From Nonomuraea fuscirosea (GTDB taxonomy: Bacteria; Actinomycetota; Actinomycetes; Streptosporangiales; Streptosporangiaceae): a DNA stretch of 64,000 nucleotides. Below, one piece after another: positions 28,814 through 37,580 of this stretch; the first letter of the stretch is position 1; every line of letters starts with the position of its first letter. Both the position numbers and the translations under genes were made by a program. Location of the stretch: the NCBI RefSeq assembly GCF_003001935.1, contig NZ_PVNG01000028.1:107636-171635 (forward strand). Direction: 5' to 3'. The notes under the pieces are model-generated. The model was not told the DNA's origin, ran no database searches, and worked only from the letters and a program-made list of their open reading frames with translations.

Positions 28814-30162
28814 CGCGTGGCCTCCGACGCCGTCACGTCCACGGCGAAGGGCACGGTGACGACGCCCTCCCCGGTGGCGTACTGGGCCCAGGCCAGGTAG
28901 CGGCCGGCCTGCGGGAAGCTGAAGGTGAAGCGCAGCCGGGAGCCCGGGGTGCCCATCTCGTGGACGTGGCCGGAGAAGGCGCCGTCCTGGCTGCGGATGA
29001 GCAGGTGACCGGCCATGCCGAGCCAGGACCGTACCCCTGCGGGGGTGTCCAGCTCGATCGTCGCCGGACGCCCCGCCACCGGAGTGCCGGGCCGCACCCG
29101 CGGCACGGCACCCACGCCCCCGGCACCCGCCCCAGCCGGGTCCGAGGTGGCCGGGTCCGATGACTGTGTCTCCGGCGCAGGGGCCTCGCCGCCCACCGTG
29201 ACGGTCGCGGAGGTGAGTTGGCCGCCTGAGTTCTCCCGTTCCAGCTCGGTATGGGCCAGGTAGCGGCCCGGGCGGTCGGCGCGCATCCTGACCTCCAGCC
29301 GCCCCGGCGCCGTGCGCAGAGGGTGCAGGTGGCGGAAGTAGCGGCCGTCCTCGCTGGTCACGACCACGTGCGCGAGCGCCTCATGGTGCACGGCGAGGTC
29401 GTCCACGGGACGCCCGGTGGAGCCGTCCACGAGGTCGATCCGCAGCGTGAACTCCTCCCCGGCCTCAGGCCGGGCCGGTACCGTCGCCACCCGCGCCTGC
29501 GCGTACGGCCGCCCGCCCGCCGCCACCCCCGCCTCGGACGAGGACGCCTCAGGAGCGGCGCCGTCGGGAACGGGAGGCGGCATCCAGGGTTCGAACACGA
29601 TGACCATGACGGCGACCGTCACCCCGGCCGCGGCCCCCGCCGCCAGCAGCATCGCCGCGCCCCGCCGGGCCAGCGCCCCGGTGAGCAGGCCGCCTGCCAG
29701 CAGCAGCCCGGCCACGAACAGGCCGCCGTAGATCAGGAAATCGCCCGCGGAACCGCGGTCCACGAGGACGCGGAACGGGATCACGGCGACCTCGTTCCCC
29801 GCGCTCAGCCTCAGCTCGTACGGTCCGGTCCGGTCCACCTGGAGCCGCGCGTACTGCGGATCACGCGCCGCCGCCCGCGCCGTGCCGGTCACGGTCCGCC
29901 CGTCCTCGACCGAACGCACCTCCAGGCCGACCGGCAGCGCGGCGACCGGCTGGTACGCGACGACCCCGATCCGCAGCGGCCCCGGCACGCGCGGCGTCCC
30001 CTTGATCACCACCGTGACCTCGGCGCCGGCGATCGTCTGGGCGATCCGCAGATCCGCCCCCGCCGTGACGTTGTGCGCCGCGGCGGGAACGGCGGCGCCC
30101 ACGACCAGCACGGCGACGAGGCACAGCACCAGGATCGCCGCCGCTCGGAGCCGTCGGATCAT
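28810..30162 (-). CDS. Membrane-anchored, His-containing extracytoplasmic protein
   Basis: 450 residues, ATG at 30162. A signal peptide (AAILVLCLVAVLVVGAAVPAAA) precedes a beta domain (about 30-150), two TM helices (about 155-195) and two further beta domains. These carry candidate metal-binding residues: HHEALAHVVV, RYFRHLHPL, and LGMAGHLLIRS followed by SGHVHEMG. Both neighbours overlap it by 4 nt. The combination with a YtkA-like protein and a His-containing membrane protein suggests metal, possibly copper, handling. This is inference; no enzyme motif is present. Confidence 0.68.
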   Translation of the reverse strand: MIRRLRAAAILVLCLVAVLVVGAAVPAAAHNVTAGADLRIAQTIAGAEVTVVIKGTPRVPGPLRIGVVAYQPVAALPVGLEVRSVEDGRTVTGTARAAARDPQYARLQVDRTGPYELRLSAGNEVAVIPFRVLVDRGSAGDFLIYGGLFVAGLLLAGGLLTGALARRGAAMLLAAGAAAGVTVAVMVIVFEPWMPPPVPDGAAPEASSSEAGVAAGGRPYAQARVATVPARPEAGEEFTLRIDLVDGSTGRPVDDLAVHHEALAHVVVTSEDGRYFRHLHPLRTAPGRLEVRMRADRPGRYLAHTELERENSGGQLTSATVTVGGEAPAPETQSSDPATSDPAGAGAGGVGAVPRVRPGTPVAGRPATIELDTPAGVRSWLGMAGHLLIRSQDGAFSGHVHEMGTPGSRLRFTFSFPQAGRYLAWAQYATGEGVVTVPFAVDVTASEATR

Positions 30163-31349
30163 GCCCGCTCGGGGTCGTCGAGCGCGTTGGTACGGGCGAG
30201 CACGCCGGAGTCAGGGGACGCGGTGGAGCCAGTGGATGCGCTGGAGTCGGCGAGCACCTGGCGGTCCGCTGTCACGTCCGGATCGGGGCGCGTATCGGGG
30301 AGCGCGTTGGGCAGGAACAGGGCTCCGAGTGCCAGCCCGATCAGCCCGGCCACGACCGGCGCGCCGGTCCACAGCTCCGGTACGGCGGGCAGGCCGCCGC
30401 CCGCCACCGAGGCGACCGCGAAGTAGAGCGACCAGGTGGCGAGGGCCGACAGCCCGGCGAAGGCCCAGTAGGCGCCCCGGCGCGCGGCCGACGGGCGCAG
30501 CCGGAGGATCAGCAGGTCGCTCACCAGCCCGCCGGCCACGAACGCGAGCAGGATCGGCAGGTTGCTGAACTCCGTCTGCGCGCCGGGCATGAGGACGCTC
30601 AGCGCGTACAGGACGGTCACCGCGCCGAACGGGAGCCGCCAGCGGCGGACGAGGAACAGCACGGGGGTGAGCGTGATGACGTTGGTGATGACCAGCGCGG
30701 ACGCGAGCCGGGCGGCGCCCCCGTTGTCGGTGGCGGAGAAGTTCTCGACGATGCGCTGCGGCCCGTACTGCATGGCGTCGCCGTACGAGAGGAAGAGCCA
30801 CACCAGCGCCGTGGCGAAACCGAGCCCGATCAGCGCGGGGAGCAGGCGTCCGAGTGACGGCGCGGCGCCCATGTCAGGGGCGTTCCAGGCCGAGCGGAGC
30901 GGTGTCGTGATGATGATGAGCATTGTCACGATAAGGCCGAGGTGCGAAGGACTGAACAGGATATCCAGATTTGTCTCGATGCCGAGGATCGTGTGCCACA
31001 TCATGTCCACGAATCCGAAGGCGGCGAACGCGGGAATCGCCACCAGCCCGGCCAGATATCCGTTCGGCACGGCCGCCGGCCCCTGCCGTCCGGCGCGCAC
31101 CCCACGCCACACCTGCCAGAAGATCCAGCCCGAGACCACGGCGAACCCCGTGTAGAACACCGCGTGCCACGGCGTGAAGAACGTCTCCAGCTCGGTGAGG
31201 TTGGTGTGCGCCCACGCGTCGATCATCAACCCGACGCCGAACCAGATGCCCAGCACCGCCGTCACGAGGTCGGTCCGGGGAGAGACCCAGCCGCGCGGTT
31301 CACCTGAATCCGCGAGTAAACGCCGCATACCAGTATTGGCCAACGCCAC
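30159..31349 (-). CDS. Polytopic membrane protein with conserved-looking intramembrane His/Asp
   Basis: 396 residues, GTG at 31349 with GGGGA upstream. About ten TM helices. Polar positions within helices are notable: LMIDAWAHTN, TPWHAVFYTGF, FVDMMWHTILGIE and SPSHLGLIV, a pattern suited to metal ligation or proton transfer. The C-terminal ~50 residues are a Ser/Thr/Asp-rich tail. First gene of the three-gene overlapped operon. I do not recognise a named family. Confidence 0.72.
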   Translation of the reverse strand: MALANTGMRRLLADSGEPRGWVSPRTDLVTAVLGIWFGVGLMIDAWAHTNLTELETFFTPWHAVFYTGFAVVSGWIFWQVWRGVRAGRQGPAAVPNGYLAGLVAIPAFAAFGFVDMMWHTILGIETNLDILFSPSHLGLIVTMLIIITTPLRSAWNAPDMGAAPSLGRLLPALIGLGFATALVWLFLSYGDAMQYGPQRIVENFSATDNGGAARLASALVITNVITLTPVLFLVRRWRLPFGAVTVLYALSVLMPGAQTEFSNLPILLAFVAGGLVSDLLILRLRPSAARRGAYWAFAGLSALATWSLYFAVASVAGGGLPAVPELWTGAPVVAGLIGLALGALFLPNALPDTRPDPDVTADRQVLADSSASTGSTASPDSGVLARTNALDDPERA

Positions 31350-31489
31350 TTGACGTCCCCTTTCGACGGCCCGATTTCCCGACGACTCGAATCTAGCGCG
31401 GCGCGGTGAAATGCGCGTAAGTAGAATTCCAGTACAATTTCACGCTACGTACCTGCACGGACACGATTCTGCGGCTTTCTGCTGAAAAG

Positions 31490-31495
31490 GGGTAT
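31490..31495 (+). promoter_or_regulatory. Candidate SigB/SigF-type -10 element
   Basis: GGGTAT matches the -10 of actinobacterial SigB/SigF promoters; the matching -35 (GTTT-like) 14-16 nt upstream is poor (GCGG). It is 112 bp upstream of the PP2C gene, in a 258-bp divergent intergenic region that is visibly AT-richer than average. Confidence 0.3.
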
Positions 31496-31607
31496 ATTTC
31501 TGGCGGCCCGAATACACAGGAAACCTGGAACTGTCCCGCTTGAGAACCGGACGGGTCCTGCGCGATGCTGGTATGTCAACAGCGCGTGAAGTCCGTACGG
31601 GGGTGGG

Positions 31608-32645
31608 ATGAGGTCGTCTCTGCGGGTCCTGCGCTGGCTGCCGTTCATCGTCATGCTGGGTGTCACCCTGGCCGATCTGCTCGCCGGCCAGAGCCTCGTC
31701 TTCCTGCCGCTGCTCACGCTGGGCCCGGCCTTCGCGTCGGTGTCGGGCGGCGTACGGCGCACGGCCGCCGTCGGAGCGGTGGCGCTGGCCGTCTGCGTGC
31801 CCATGGCGATCTACAACGGCCTGTTGTTCACCTGGACCAACAATCTCACCCTCATCTCCATCGCCGGAGTCACGGCGGCGAGCATGCTGGCCAGCCGGCT
31901 GCGCCTGCAGCGCGAGCGCGAGCTGGCCAGCGTGCGGCAGGTCGCCGAGGCCGCCCAGCGCGTGCTGCTGCGGCCGGTGCCGCGGCGGGCGGGCGACCTG
32001 CGGGTGGCGCTGTCGTACACCTCCGCGGCGGCCGAGGCGCGGATCGGCGGCGACCTGTACGAGGTCGTCACGACCCCGCAGGGTGTCCGGCTGCTGATCG
32101 GCGACGTGCAGGGCAAGGGCCTGGCGGCGGTCGAGACGGCGGCGTGGGTGCTGGGCGCCTTCCGCGAGGCCGCCTACGACGAGGCCGACCTGGGTGACAT
32201 CGGCGACCGCCTGGAGGCGAGCCTGGCCAGGCACTTAGGCGGTGAGCAGTTCGTCACCGCGATCATCGCGGAGATCCACGACAAGGAGATGTCGCTGGTC
32301 AACTTCGGCCATCCCGCGCCGCTGCTGATCCTGAGCGACGGCGAGCTGCACGCTCCCGAGCCGACCGAGCAGGGGCTGCCCCTCGGCCTGGGCGTGTTCG
32401 AGACCTCGGCCCCGAAGCCGCAGCGGATCCCGTTCGGCTCCGGCGACCGCGTCCTGTTCTTCACCGACGGGGTGATCGAGGCCAGGAACGCGGCCGGCGA
32501 GTTCTACCCGCTGACGGAGCGGGCGTGGCTGCTGGGCCGCGACGATCCGCAGGAGGCGCTCGACTCGCTGCGGATGGACCTGGTGCAGCACACCGGCGGC
32601 CCGCTGCACGACGACGCCGCGATGCTCCTGCTCCACCGCCCGTGA
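31608..32645 (+). CDS. Membrane-anchored SpoIIE/PP2C phosphatase
   Basis: 345 residues, ATG at 31608 directly after a G-rich stretch (GGGGGTGGG). Three to four TM helices (about 10-100), a short coiled linker (LRLQRERELASVRQVAEAAQ), then a PP2C domain with the motifs RIGGDLYEVV, GDVQGKGLAA, FFTDGVIEAR and DDAAMLLL. It probably dephosphorylates an anti-sigma antagonist in response to a membrane or extracellular signal. The stop codon lies within a 14-bp tandem array. Confidence 0.9.
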   Translation: MRSSLRVLRWLPFIVMLGVTLADLLAGQSLVFLPLLTLGPAFASVSGGVRRTAAVGAVALAVCVPMAIYNGLLFTWTNNLTLISIAGVTAASMLASRLRLQRERELASVRQVAEAAQRVLLRPVPRRAGDLRVALSYTSAAAEARIGGDLYEVVTTPQGVRLLIGDVQGKGLAAVETAAWVLGAFREAAYDEADLGDIGDRLEASLARHLGGEQFVTAIIAEIHDKEMSLVNFGHPAPLLILSDGELHAPEPTEQGLPLGLGVFETSAPKPQRIPFGSGDRVLFFTDGVIEARNAAGEFYPLTERAWLLGRDDPQEALDSLRMDLVQHTGGPLHDDAAMLLLHRP

Positions 32646-32689
32646 CCCACAGCCCGTGACACGACGCCCGTGACACGACGCCCGTGACG
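32639..32689 (+). repeat. 14-bp tandem repeat containing the PP2C stop codon
   Basis: CCCGTGACCCACAG (32639) is followed by CCCGTGACACGACG at 32653 and 32667 and a partial copy at 32681. Every unit contains the CCCGTGA that ends the gene, so the gene terminus has been copied three times. Confidence 0.85.
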
Positions 32690-32743
32690 TGTTTCGGTCA
32701 TGCCGAAATGCGCGTCGGGCAGCACGACGACGAAGGGACGCCG

Positions 32744-33772
32744 TCAGGCGGCGCCGGGCACCAGCGGCACCGCGGTCGACTCCCGGACCACCAGGTGGCA
32801 GGGGCGGGCGTGCCGCCCCGGCGACGGCGAGCCGTTGATCGCGGCCAGCAGCATCTCCGCCGCCGTCCTGCCCAGCCCTTCCAGGTTCATGTCCACGCTG
32901 GTCAGCGGTGGCTGCGAGCCCTCCACCATCACGCCCCAGTTGTCGAATCCGACCAGCGCCACGTCCTCGGGCACCCGCCGCCCCACCGAGCGCAGCGCGT
33001 CGGCCACGCCGCGGGCGATCTGGTCGCTGCCGCAGAAGACGGCGTCGAAGTCCGCCCCGCCGGCCAGCAGCATCCCGATCGCCTGCCGCCCCCACACCTC
33101 GCTCCACGCCCCGAACAGGGTCGGCCCCGCGGGCGCGAGCCCCGACTCCGCCAGCCGCTCGGCCGCCGCGCCGGCCCTGACCCGGGCGGAGTGATGGTGC
33201 TCCGGACCGGTGATCTGCGCGACGCGGGTGCGGCCGACGGCCAGCAGGTGCTCGACCGCCTTGCGCGCCCCGCCCGCCTCGTCCGGCACCACGGAGCAGT
33301 CGTCGGGGTCGGCCGAGCCGATGTAGGCGTACACGACGGGGACGGGCAGGGCCGGGGAGATCGGCGCGCGCGCCTCGGTGCGGCGGCCGGTGACGATGAT
33401 GCCGTCCACGCGGCGGCCGATCAGCGTCTTGACGTGGTATTGCTCCCTGATCGGGTCGTCGCGCCCGTCGCACAGGAACACCGACATCTGCCCCGCCCCC
33501 AGCGCGTCCTCCGCGCCCATGAGCACGGGGATGCTGAACCGCCCGATCGTGTCCGTGGTGATCATGCCCACGGTGTACGTCCGGCCCGAGTGCAGGCTGC
33601 GCGCACCCGCGTTCACCTCGAAGTTGAGCTGCCTGGCCGCCTCCCTGACCCGCGCCCTGGTCTCCTCGCGCAGCGATCCGCGCCCGTTGAGGGCCTTGGA
33701 GGCCGTGCCCACCGACACCCCGGCCAGCGCCGCGACGTCGGTGATCGTGACGTGCCGCTCCAATTTCCCCAT
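32744..33772 (-). CDS. LacI-family transcriptional regulator
   Basis: 342 residues from ATG 33772, preceded by GAGGAAAA. The N-terminal HTH has ITDVAALAGVSVGTASKALNG, and the periplasmic-binding-type sensor domain includes TVGMITTDTIGRFSIPVLMG and VALVGFDNW. It probably controls a carbohydrate pathway; no sugar transporter is adjacent, so targets may be distant, possibly including the LacI-like sites at 20426 or 25033. It lies 3' of the ABC operon behind a strong terminator. Confidence 0.9.
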   Translation of the reverse strand: MGKLERHVTITDVAALAGVSVGTASKALNGRGSLREETRARVREAARQLNFEVNAGARSLHSGRTYTVGMITTDTIGRFSIPVLMGAEDALGAGQMSVFLCDGRDDPIREQYHVKTLIGRRVDGIIVTGRRTEARAPISPALPVPVVYAYIGSADPDDCSVVPDEAGGARKAVEHLLAVGRTRVAQITGPEHHHSARVRAGAAAERLAESGLAPAGPTLFGAWSEVWGRQAIGMLLAGGADFDAVFCGSDQIARGVADALRSVGRRVPEDVALVGFDNWGVMVEGSQPPLTSVDMNLEGLGRTAAEMLLAAINGSPSPGRHARPCHLVVRESTAVPLVPGAA

Positions 33773-33917
33773 TTTTCCTCCGCTTTCCCCATCCCTCGCC
33801 ACCCCTACTTTATCCTCCGTTGACGTTGTCCCTACGGGGCACCGTACGGAGGAAAAGGCTTTCTCTGGCTTTCCGCGACAGCGCGGAAGGTTCAGCGGAG
33901 GCGGGCGAAAGGCGGAG

Positions 33918-33951
33918 GCTGGGGCGGGCAGGAGGGGGAGCCCGCCCCAGC
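33918..33951 (-). terminator. Strong hairpin terminator of the ABC operon
   Basis: GCTGGGGCGGGC (33918-33929) and GCCCGCCCCAGC (33940-33951) form a perfect 12-bp stem with a 10-nt loop, three bases past the binding-protein stop. No U-tract. Confidence 0.75.
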
Positions 33952-33954
33952 GGG

Positions 33955-35004
33955 TCAGGTGGCGTTCGTCCGCAGCGCGGGCGGCACGATCTGCTCGTAC
34001 GACGGCAGATGCTTGACCAGCCCGGTCACCCGGTGGAAGCCGATGGCGGTGTCGAAGGACGAGCGCGAGAAGCCGATGCTCTCCGGGATCTCGCTCCGCA
34101 TGAGCGCGGGCAGCTCGGTCAGCGCCTTCGGGTCGATGCCCTTGAGGTAGAGGCCGAGCAGCCGGATGATCTCGCCGGTGTCGGCCTGGTGGATGAAGCG
34201 CTGGGCGCGGCCGAGCGCGTTCTGGAAGGCGGCGACCTCCTTGGGCTTCTTGTCGATGATCCGCTGCGTGGTGAACACGACGCCGTGCGAGGTCCGCTCC
34301 AGCCCCGGCACGTCGCCCGCGGCGGGCGAGATGAAGCGCACGCCGATGCCGGCCGCCGTGGCCTGCTGGGCGATCGGCTGGAAGAAGGCGAGCGCGTCCA
34401 CCCGTCCCCCCTTGAGCGCGCCCAGCGCGGCGGCGGCGGTGCTGCCGAGGTTGACGAGTTCGCTGTCCGTCGCGGAGTTCATCCCGGCCTTGGCGAACAG
34501 GTACGTCACCAGCGCCTCGGTCCCGCTGCCCGGCCCGGTGATGCCGATCTTCTTGCCGCGCAGGGCGCGGATGCGCTGGTCGAGCGGGTCGGACGGGCTC
34601 GCGCCGGCGAAGGAGGCGCCGACCACGACGTCCACGTAGTAGCGGTCGACCAGGTTGGCCACCAGCCGGCCCTTGTCGTCGATCCTGGCCAGGTTGAGCG
34701 CGTCGGTCATCACTCCGGCGCCGAGGTCGATGCTGCCCGACTTGAGGGCCGCGGCGACCTTGGCCCCGGTGCCGAGCCGGGGCCGCTCGCCGAGCTTGAC
34801 GCCCTCCTCGGCGAAGTAACCCTTCTGCTCGGCCACGAACAGCGGGAAGAACGCGAGCGAGTTGCTGATCTGGCCGACGTTCAGGACGCCGGGCGGCGTG
34901 GTCGAGCTGCGTTGCGCGCAGCCGGTCACGGCCAGCAGGAGCGCGGCGACGATCAGCGCGCTCAGGGCGGCCGGACGGGGGCGGCGGGTCCCGGCCCGGC
35001 TCAC
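33955..35004 (-). CDS. ABC transporter substrate-binding lipoprotein (NMT1/SsuA-like)
   Basis: 349 residues. GTG at 35004 overlaps the permease stop (GTGA). The lipobox is LLLAVTGC near residue 27. The NMT1/THI5-like binding fold has QISNSLAFFPLFVAEQKGYF, DLGAGVMTDALN, GKKIGITGPGSGTEALVTYLFAKAG and FFQPIAQQATAAG. Such proteins bind thiamine precursors, sulfonates, nitrate or aromatic acids. Last gene of a four-gene operon. Confidence 0.9.
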   Translation of the reverse strand: MSRAGTRRPRPAALSALIVAALLLAVTGCAQRSSTTPPGVLNVGQISNSLAFFPLFVAEQKGYFAEEGVKLGERPRLGTGAKVAAALKSGSIDLGAGVMTDALNLARIDDKGRLVANLVDRYYVDVVVGASFAGASPSDPLDQRIRALRGKKIGITGPGSGTEALVTYLFAKAGMNSATDSELVNLGSTAAAALGALKGGRVDALAFFQPIAQQATAAGIGVRFISPAAGDVPGLERTSHGVVFTTQRIIDKKPKEVAAFQNALGRAQRFIHQADTGEIIRLLGLYLKGIDPKALTELPALMRSEIPESIGFSRSSFDTAIGFHRVTGLVKHLPSYEQIVPPALRTNAT

Positions 35005-35816
35005 CGCTCCTCTCCCAGCGGCTTCCACCGGCTGGCCCGCCGGTCGAGCAGCCCGACGACCAGGTTGAGCAGCGCCGCGATCACGCTCAGGACAACGAGC
35101 GTGGCGAACACGCCGGCGGTGTCGAACTGCGCGGCGGCGTCGTTGATCAGGTAGCCCAGGCCCCGGTTGGAGGCCACCAGCTCGCCGATCACGGCGCCGA
35201 TGAGCGCGTACGGGATGGCCACCTTGAGCCCGGTGAGCAGCCCGGTCATGGACGACGGGACGACGACCTTGACCAGGATGTCGCGCCGGCCGCCGCCCAT
35301 CAGCCGTACGGCGTCGATCAGGCCGCGGTCCACTTCGCGCACGCCCGCGGCGACGTTGAGGAAGACGAGGAAGAACACGGTCGCGGCGGCCAGCAGCACC
35401 TTCATGCTCATGCCGATGCCGAACCAGACGATGAACAGCGGCGCGAGTGCGACCTTCGGAATGGCGTACAGCGCCATGATGAACGGGTCGAGCACCTGGT
35501 AGAAGGCCCGTGCGGAGGCCAGCACGAAGCCGGTCAGCGCGCCGGCGGCGGCTCCGAGCAGGAAGCCGTAGACCACCTCCTGGACGGTGATCCAGGTGTT
35601 GGACCACAGCGTCCCGTCCTGGTGCCACTGGACCAGGCGGGTCCAGATGTCGCTGGGCTTGCTGGTGAAGGTGATGTCGAACCACCGCTCGGCCGTCAGC
35701 TCCCACACGACCAGCAGCGCCACCACCAGCAGCGCTCGCAGCGACCACACCGTGGCGGTGCCGCCGTGCCGTCCCCACCAGCTCCGGTCGAGCCGCACGG
35801 TCTGGATCGCGGTCAT
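35001..35816 (-). CDS. ABC transporter permease (SsuC/ThiX-like)
   Basis: 271 residues, ATG 35816 overlapping the ATPase stop. Six TM helices of BPD_transp_1 type, with the coupling loop EVDRGLIDAVRLMGGGRRDIL and YAIPKVALAPLFIVWFGIG, characteristic of nitrate/sulfonate/taurine-family permeases. Confidence 0.92.
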   Translation of the reverse strand: MTAIQTVRLDRSWWGRHGGTATVWSLRALLVVALLVVWELTAERWFDITFTSKPSDIWTRLVQWHQDGTLWSNTWITVQEVVYGFLLGAAAGALTGFVLASARAFYQVLDPFIMALYAIPKVALAPLFIVWFGIGMSMKVLLAAATVFFLVFLNVAAGVREVDRGLIDAVRLMGGGRRDILVKVVVPSSMTGLLTGLKVAIPYALIGAVIGELVASNRGLGYLINDAAAQFDTAGVFATLVVLSVIAALLNLVVGLLDRRASRWKPLGEER

Positions 35817-36595
35817 CGGGCTCCCTCCCGCAGCGCGGCGGTGAGCTCCCGGTGCAGGGCGACGAACTCCGGGTCGATCCTGAGTTCGTCGGCGTCCCTG
35901 GGCCGGGGCAGGTCGATGGGACGGTCGAGCACGATGCGGCCGACCGGGCCGAGCACCACGACCCGGTCGCCGAGCAGCAGGGCCTCCTCGATGTCGTGGG
36001 TCACGAACACCACCGTCTGGCCGCCGTCCGCCCACAGCCGGAGCAGCTCGGCCTGCAGCTCGCCGCGGAGCTGGGCGTCGAGGGCGCCGAACGGCTCGTC
36101 CATGAGCAGCGTCTCAGGATCGCCCGCGAGCATCCTGGCCAGGCTGACCCGGCGGCGCATCCCGCCGGACAGTTCGCGCGGGTAGTGCCGTTCGAAGCCT
36201 TCGAGGCCGACCTTCCCGATCAGCTCGGCCGCGTGTTCCGTGCGTCGCTGCGCGGGAACGCCCGCGATCTCCAGGGGCAGCTCGACGTTCTTGTGCACGC
36301 TGCGCCACGGCATGAGGGTGTCGGACTGGGTCAGGTAGCCCACCTCGGTCCGCGGCCCCGCGACCGGCCGGCCGCGGTAGGAGACCGTGCCCGAGGTCGG
36401 CGTGGTGAGGCCGGCGAGCAGGTTGAGCATGGTGGACTTGCCGCAGCCGCTGCGGCCGAGCACGGTGACGAAGCTGCCCTGCGCGATCGTGAGGTCGAAG
36501 TCGCGCAGTGCCACGATGCCGACGGCGTCCTTGACGAACTGCTTGCCGAGCCCGCTGACCTCGATCACGGTCTCGCTGGTCACGGTGTCGCTCAT
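35813..36595 (-). CDS. ABC transporter ATP-binding protein (SsuB/ThiZ-like)
   Basis: 260 residues, ATG 36595 overlapping the DUF6282-type gene stop. Walker A is GRSGCGKST, Q-loop YLTQSDTLMPW, signature LSGGMRRRVSLARML, Walker B LLMDEPFGALD, and switch FVTHDIEEAL. It pairs with the downstream permease and binding protein. Confidence 0.93.
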   Translation of the reverse strand: MSDTVTSETVIEVSGLGKQFVKDAVGIVALRDFDLTIAQGSFVTVLGRSGCGKSTMLNLLAGLTTPTSGTVSYRGRPVAGPRTEVGYLTQSDTLMPWRSVHKNVELPLEIAGVPAQRRTEHAAELIGKVGLEGFERHYPRELSGGMRRRVSLARMLAGDPETLLMDEPFGALDAQLRGELQAELLRLWADGGQTVVFVTHDIEEALLLGDRVVVLGPVGRIVLDRPIDLPRPRDADELRIDPEFVALHRELTAALREGAR

Positions 36596-37512
36596 CGGGG
36601 GCCCGCCAGCAGGCGGGAGTTGTCCACGGCCATGGTGCGTACGTCCTTGTCGGTGAAGCCCTCGGCGAGCAGCCGGTCGGCCAGCAGGGCCAGGCCGTCC
36701 TCCACGGGCGGGTTGAAAGGCTGGCCGAGGTCGCTGGAGAGCACGGAGTACTCGGGGCCCACGGCGTCGATGTGCTCGAACCAGGTCCGCCAGGTGACCT
36801 TGCCGGAGTGCGGGGTGGTGAAGCAGCGTTCGAGCAGGGCGCCCTGGGCGGCCAGGGCGCGCTGGCGGTCGATCGCCACCCGCTGTGAGGTGAACTCGGG
36901 ATGGGTGATCACGATGCGGCGTACGCCCTCGGCCACGGCGGCGGCGACCACCGCGTCGATCTCGTCGGCGCTGAGGTGGCCGGTGGCGAGGGTCAGGTCG
37001 TGCTGGGCGATCAGCCGCAGCACCTGCCTGACCCGCTCCAGCACCGTCCCGTCCGGCCCCAGCACGTCCACGGGGTCGGCCGCCATCCCGGCCTCCCGCA
37101 GGTCGTCCTGGAGCCTGGCCCACATGGGCGGCGTGGCGCCCTCGGGGTCGCTCGCGGTGCAGGCCCGCTGGTTGGCGCTGTCCACGGTGGGCAGCCAGAC
37201 GAATCGGGCGCCGCCTCTGGCGGCGATCTCGACGGCGATGGGGTTCATGCCGCCGACGGAGGCGTTCAGCGTGATCGCCCCGACGGCGTCGAAGCCGGGC
37301 ACCGCGGCCCGCACGACCTCGGCCCGTTCCGCGGTGGGCACGTAATGGGACTTGAGCACGAAGCCGGCGAGCCCGACCTCGGCGAAGCGCGCCGCGAGCG
37401 TCAGGTCGTCGATCCGCCTGCGCATCACATCCGGTGCGACGTGGATGTGGATGTCGTAGGCGTCCGCGACGAGGTCACGTGCTCGCGCGGAGGGCTGGGG
37501 GTGGTCCGGCAT
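36592..37512 (-). CDS. DUF6282-type amidohydrolase-like TIM-barrel protein
   Basis: 306 residues, ATG at 37512 with GGGAG upstream. It has a metal-site-like start (DIHIHVAPD), SHYVPTAERAEVV, LATGHLSADEID, RIVITHPEFTSQRV, and SSDLGQPFNPPVEDGL. The spaced His/Asp residues follow the metallo-dependent hydrolase plan. First gene of the FadR-controlled transport operon, so it probably hydrolyses the transported compound. The substrate is unknown. Confidence 0.82.
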   Translation of the reverse strand: MPDHPQPSARARDLVADAYDIHIHVAPDVMRRRIDDLTLAARFAEVGLAGFVLKSHYVPTAERAEVVRAAVPGFDAVGAITLNASVGGMNPIAVEIAARGGARFVWLPTVDSANQRACTASDPEGATPPMWARLQDDLREAGMAADPVDVLGPDGTVLERVRQVLRLIAQHDLTLATGHLSADEIDAVVAAAVAEGVRRIVITHPEFTSQRVAIDRQRALAAQGALLERCFTTPHSGKVTWRTWFEHIDAVGPEYSVLSSDLGQPFNPPVEDGLALLADRLLAEGFTDKDVRTMAVDNSRLLAGPR

Positions 37513-37545
37513 GCAGGTCTCCCACGATCTGTTTGCTGAAACAGA

Positions 37546-37555
37546 TTGTTAACAA
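37546..37555 (-). promoter_or_regulatory. FadR-type operator upstream of the transport operon
   Basis: TTGTTAACAA, core of the perfect palindrome ATTGTTAACAAT (37545-37556), 34 bp upstream of the first gene. It overlaps a second inverted repeat, ATCTGTTT-4-AAACAGAT (37527-37546). The same core (TTGTCAACAA) precedes the regulator gene, and both fit TNGT-N2-ACNA. Confidence 0.7.
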
Positions 37556-37580
37556 TATGGGCGACAACCGTCAAGGGCGA

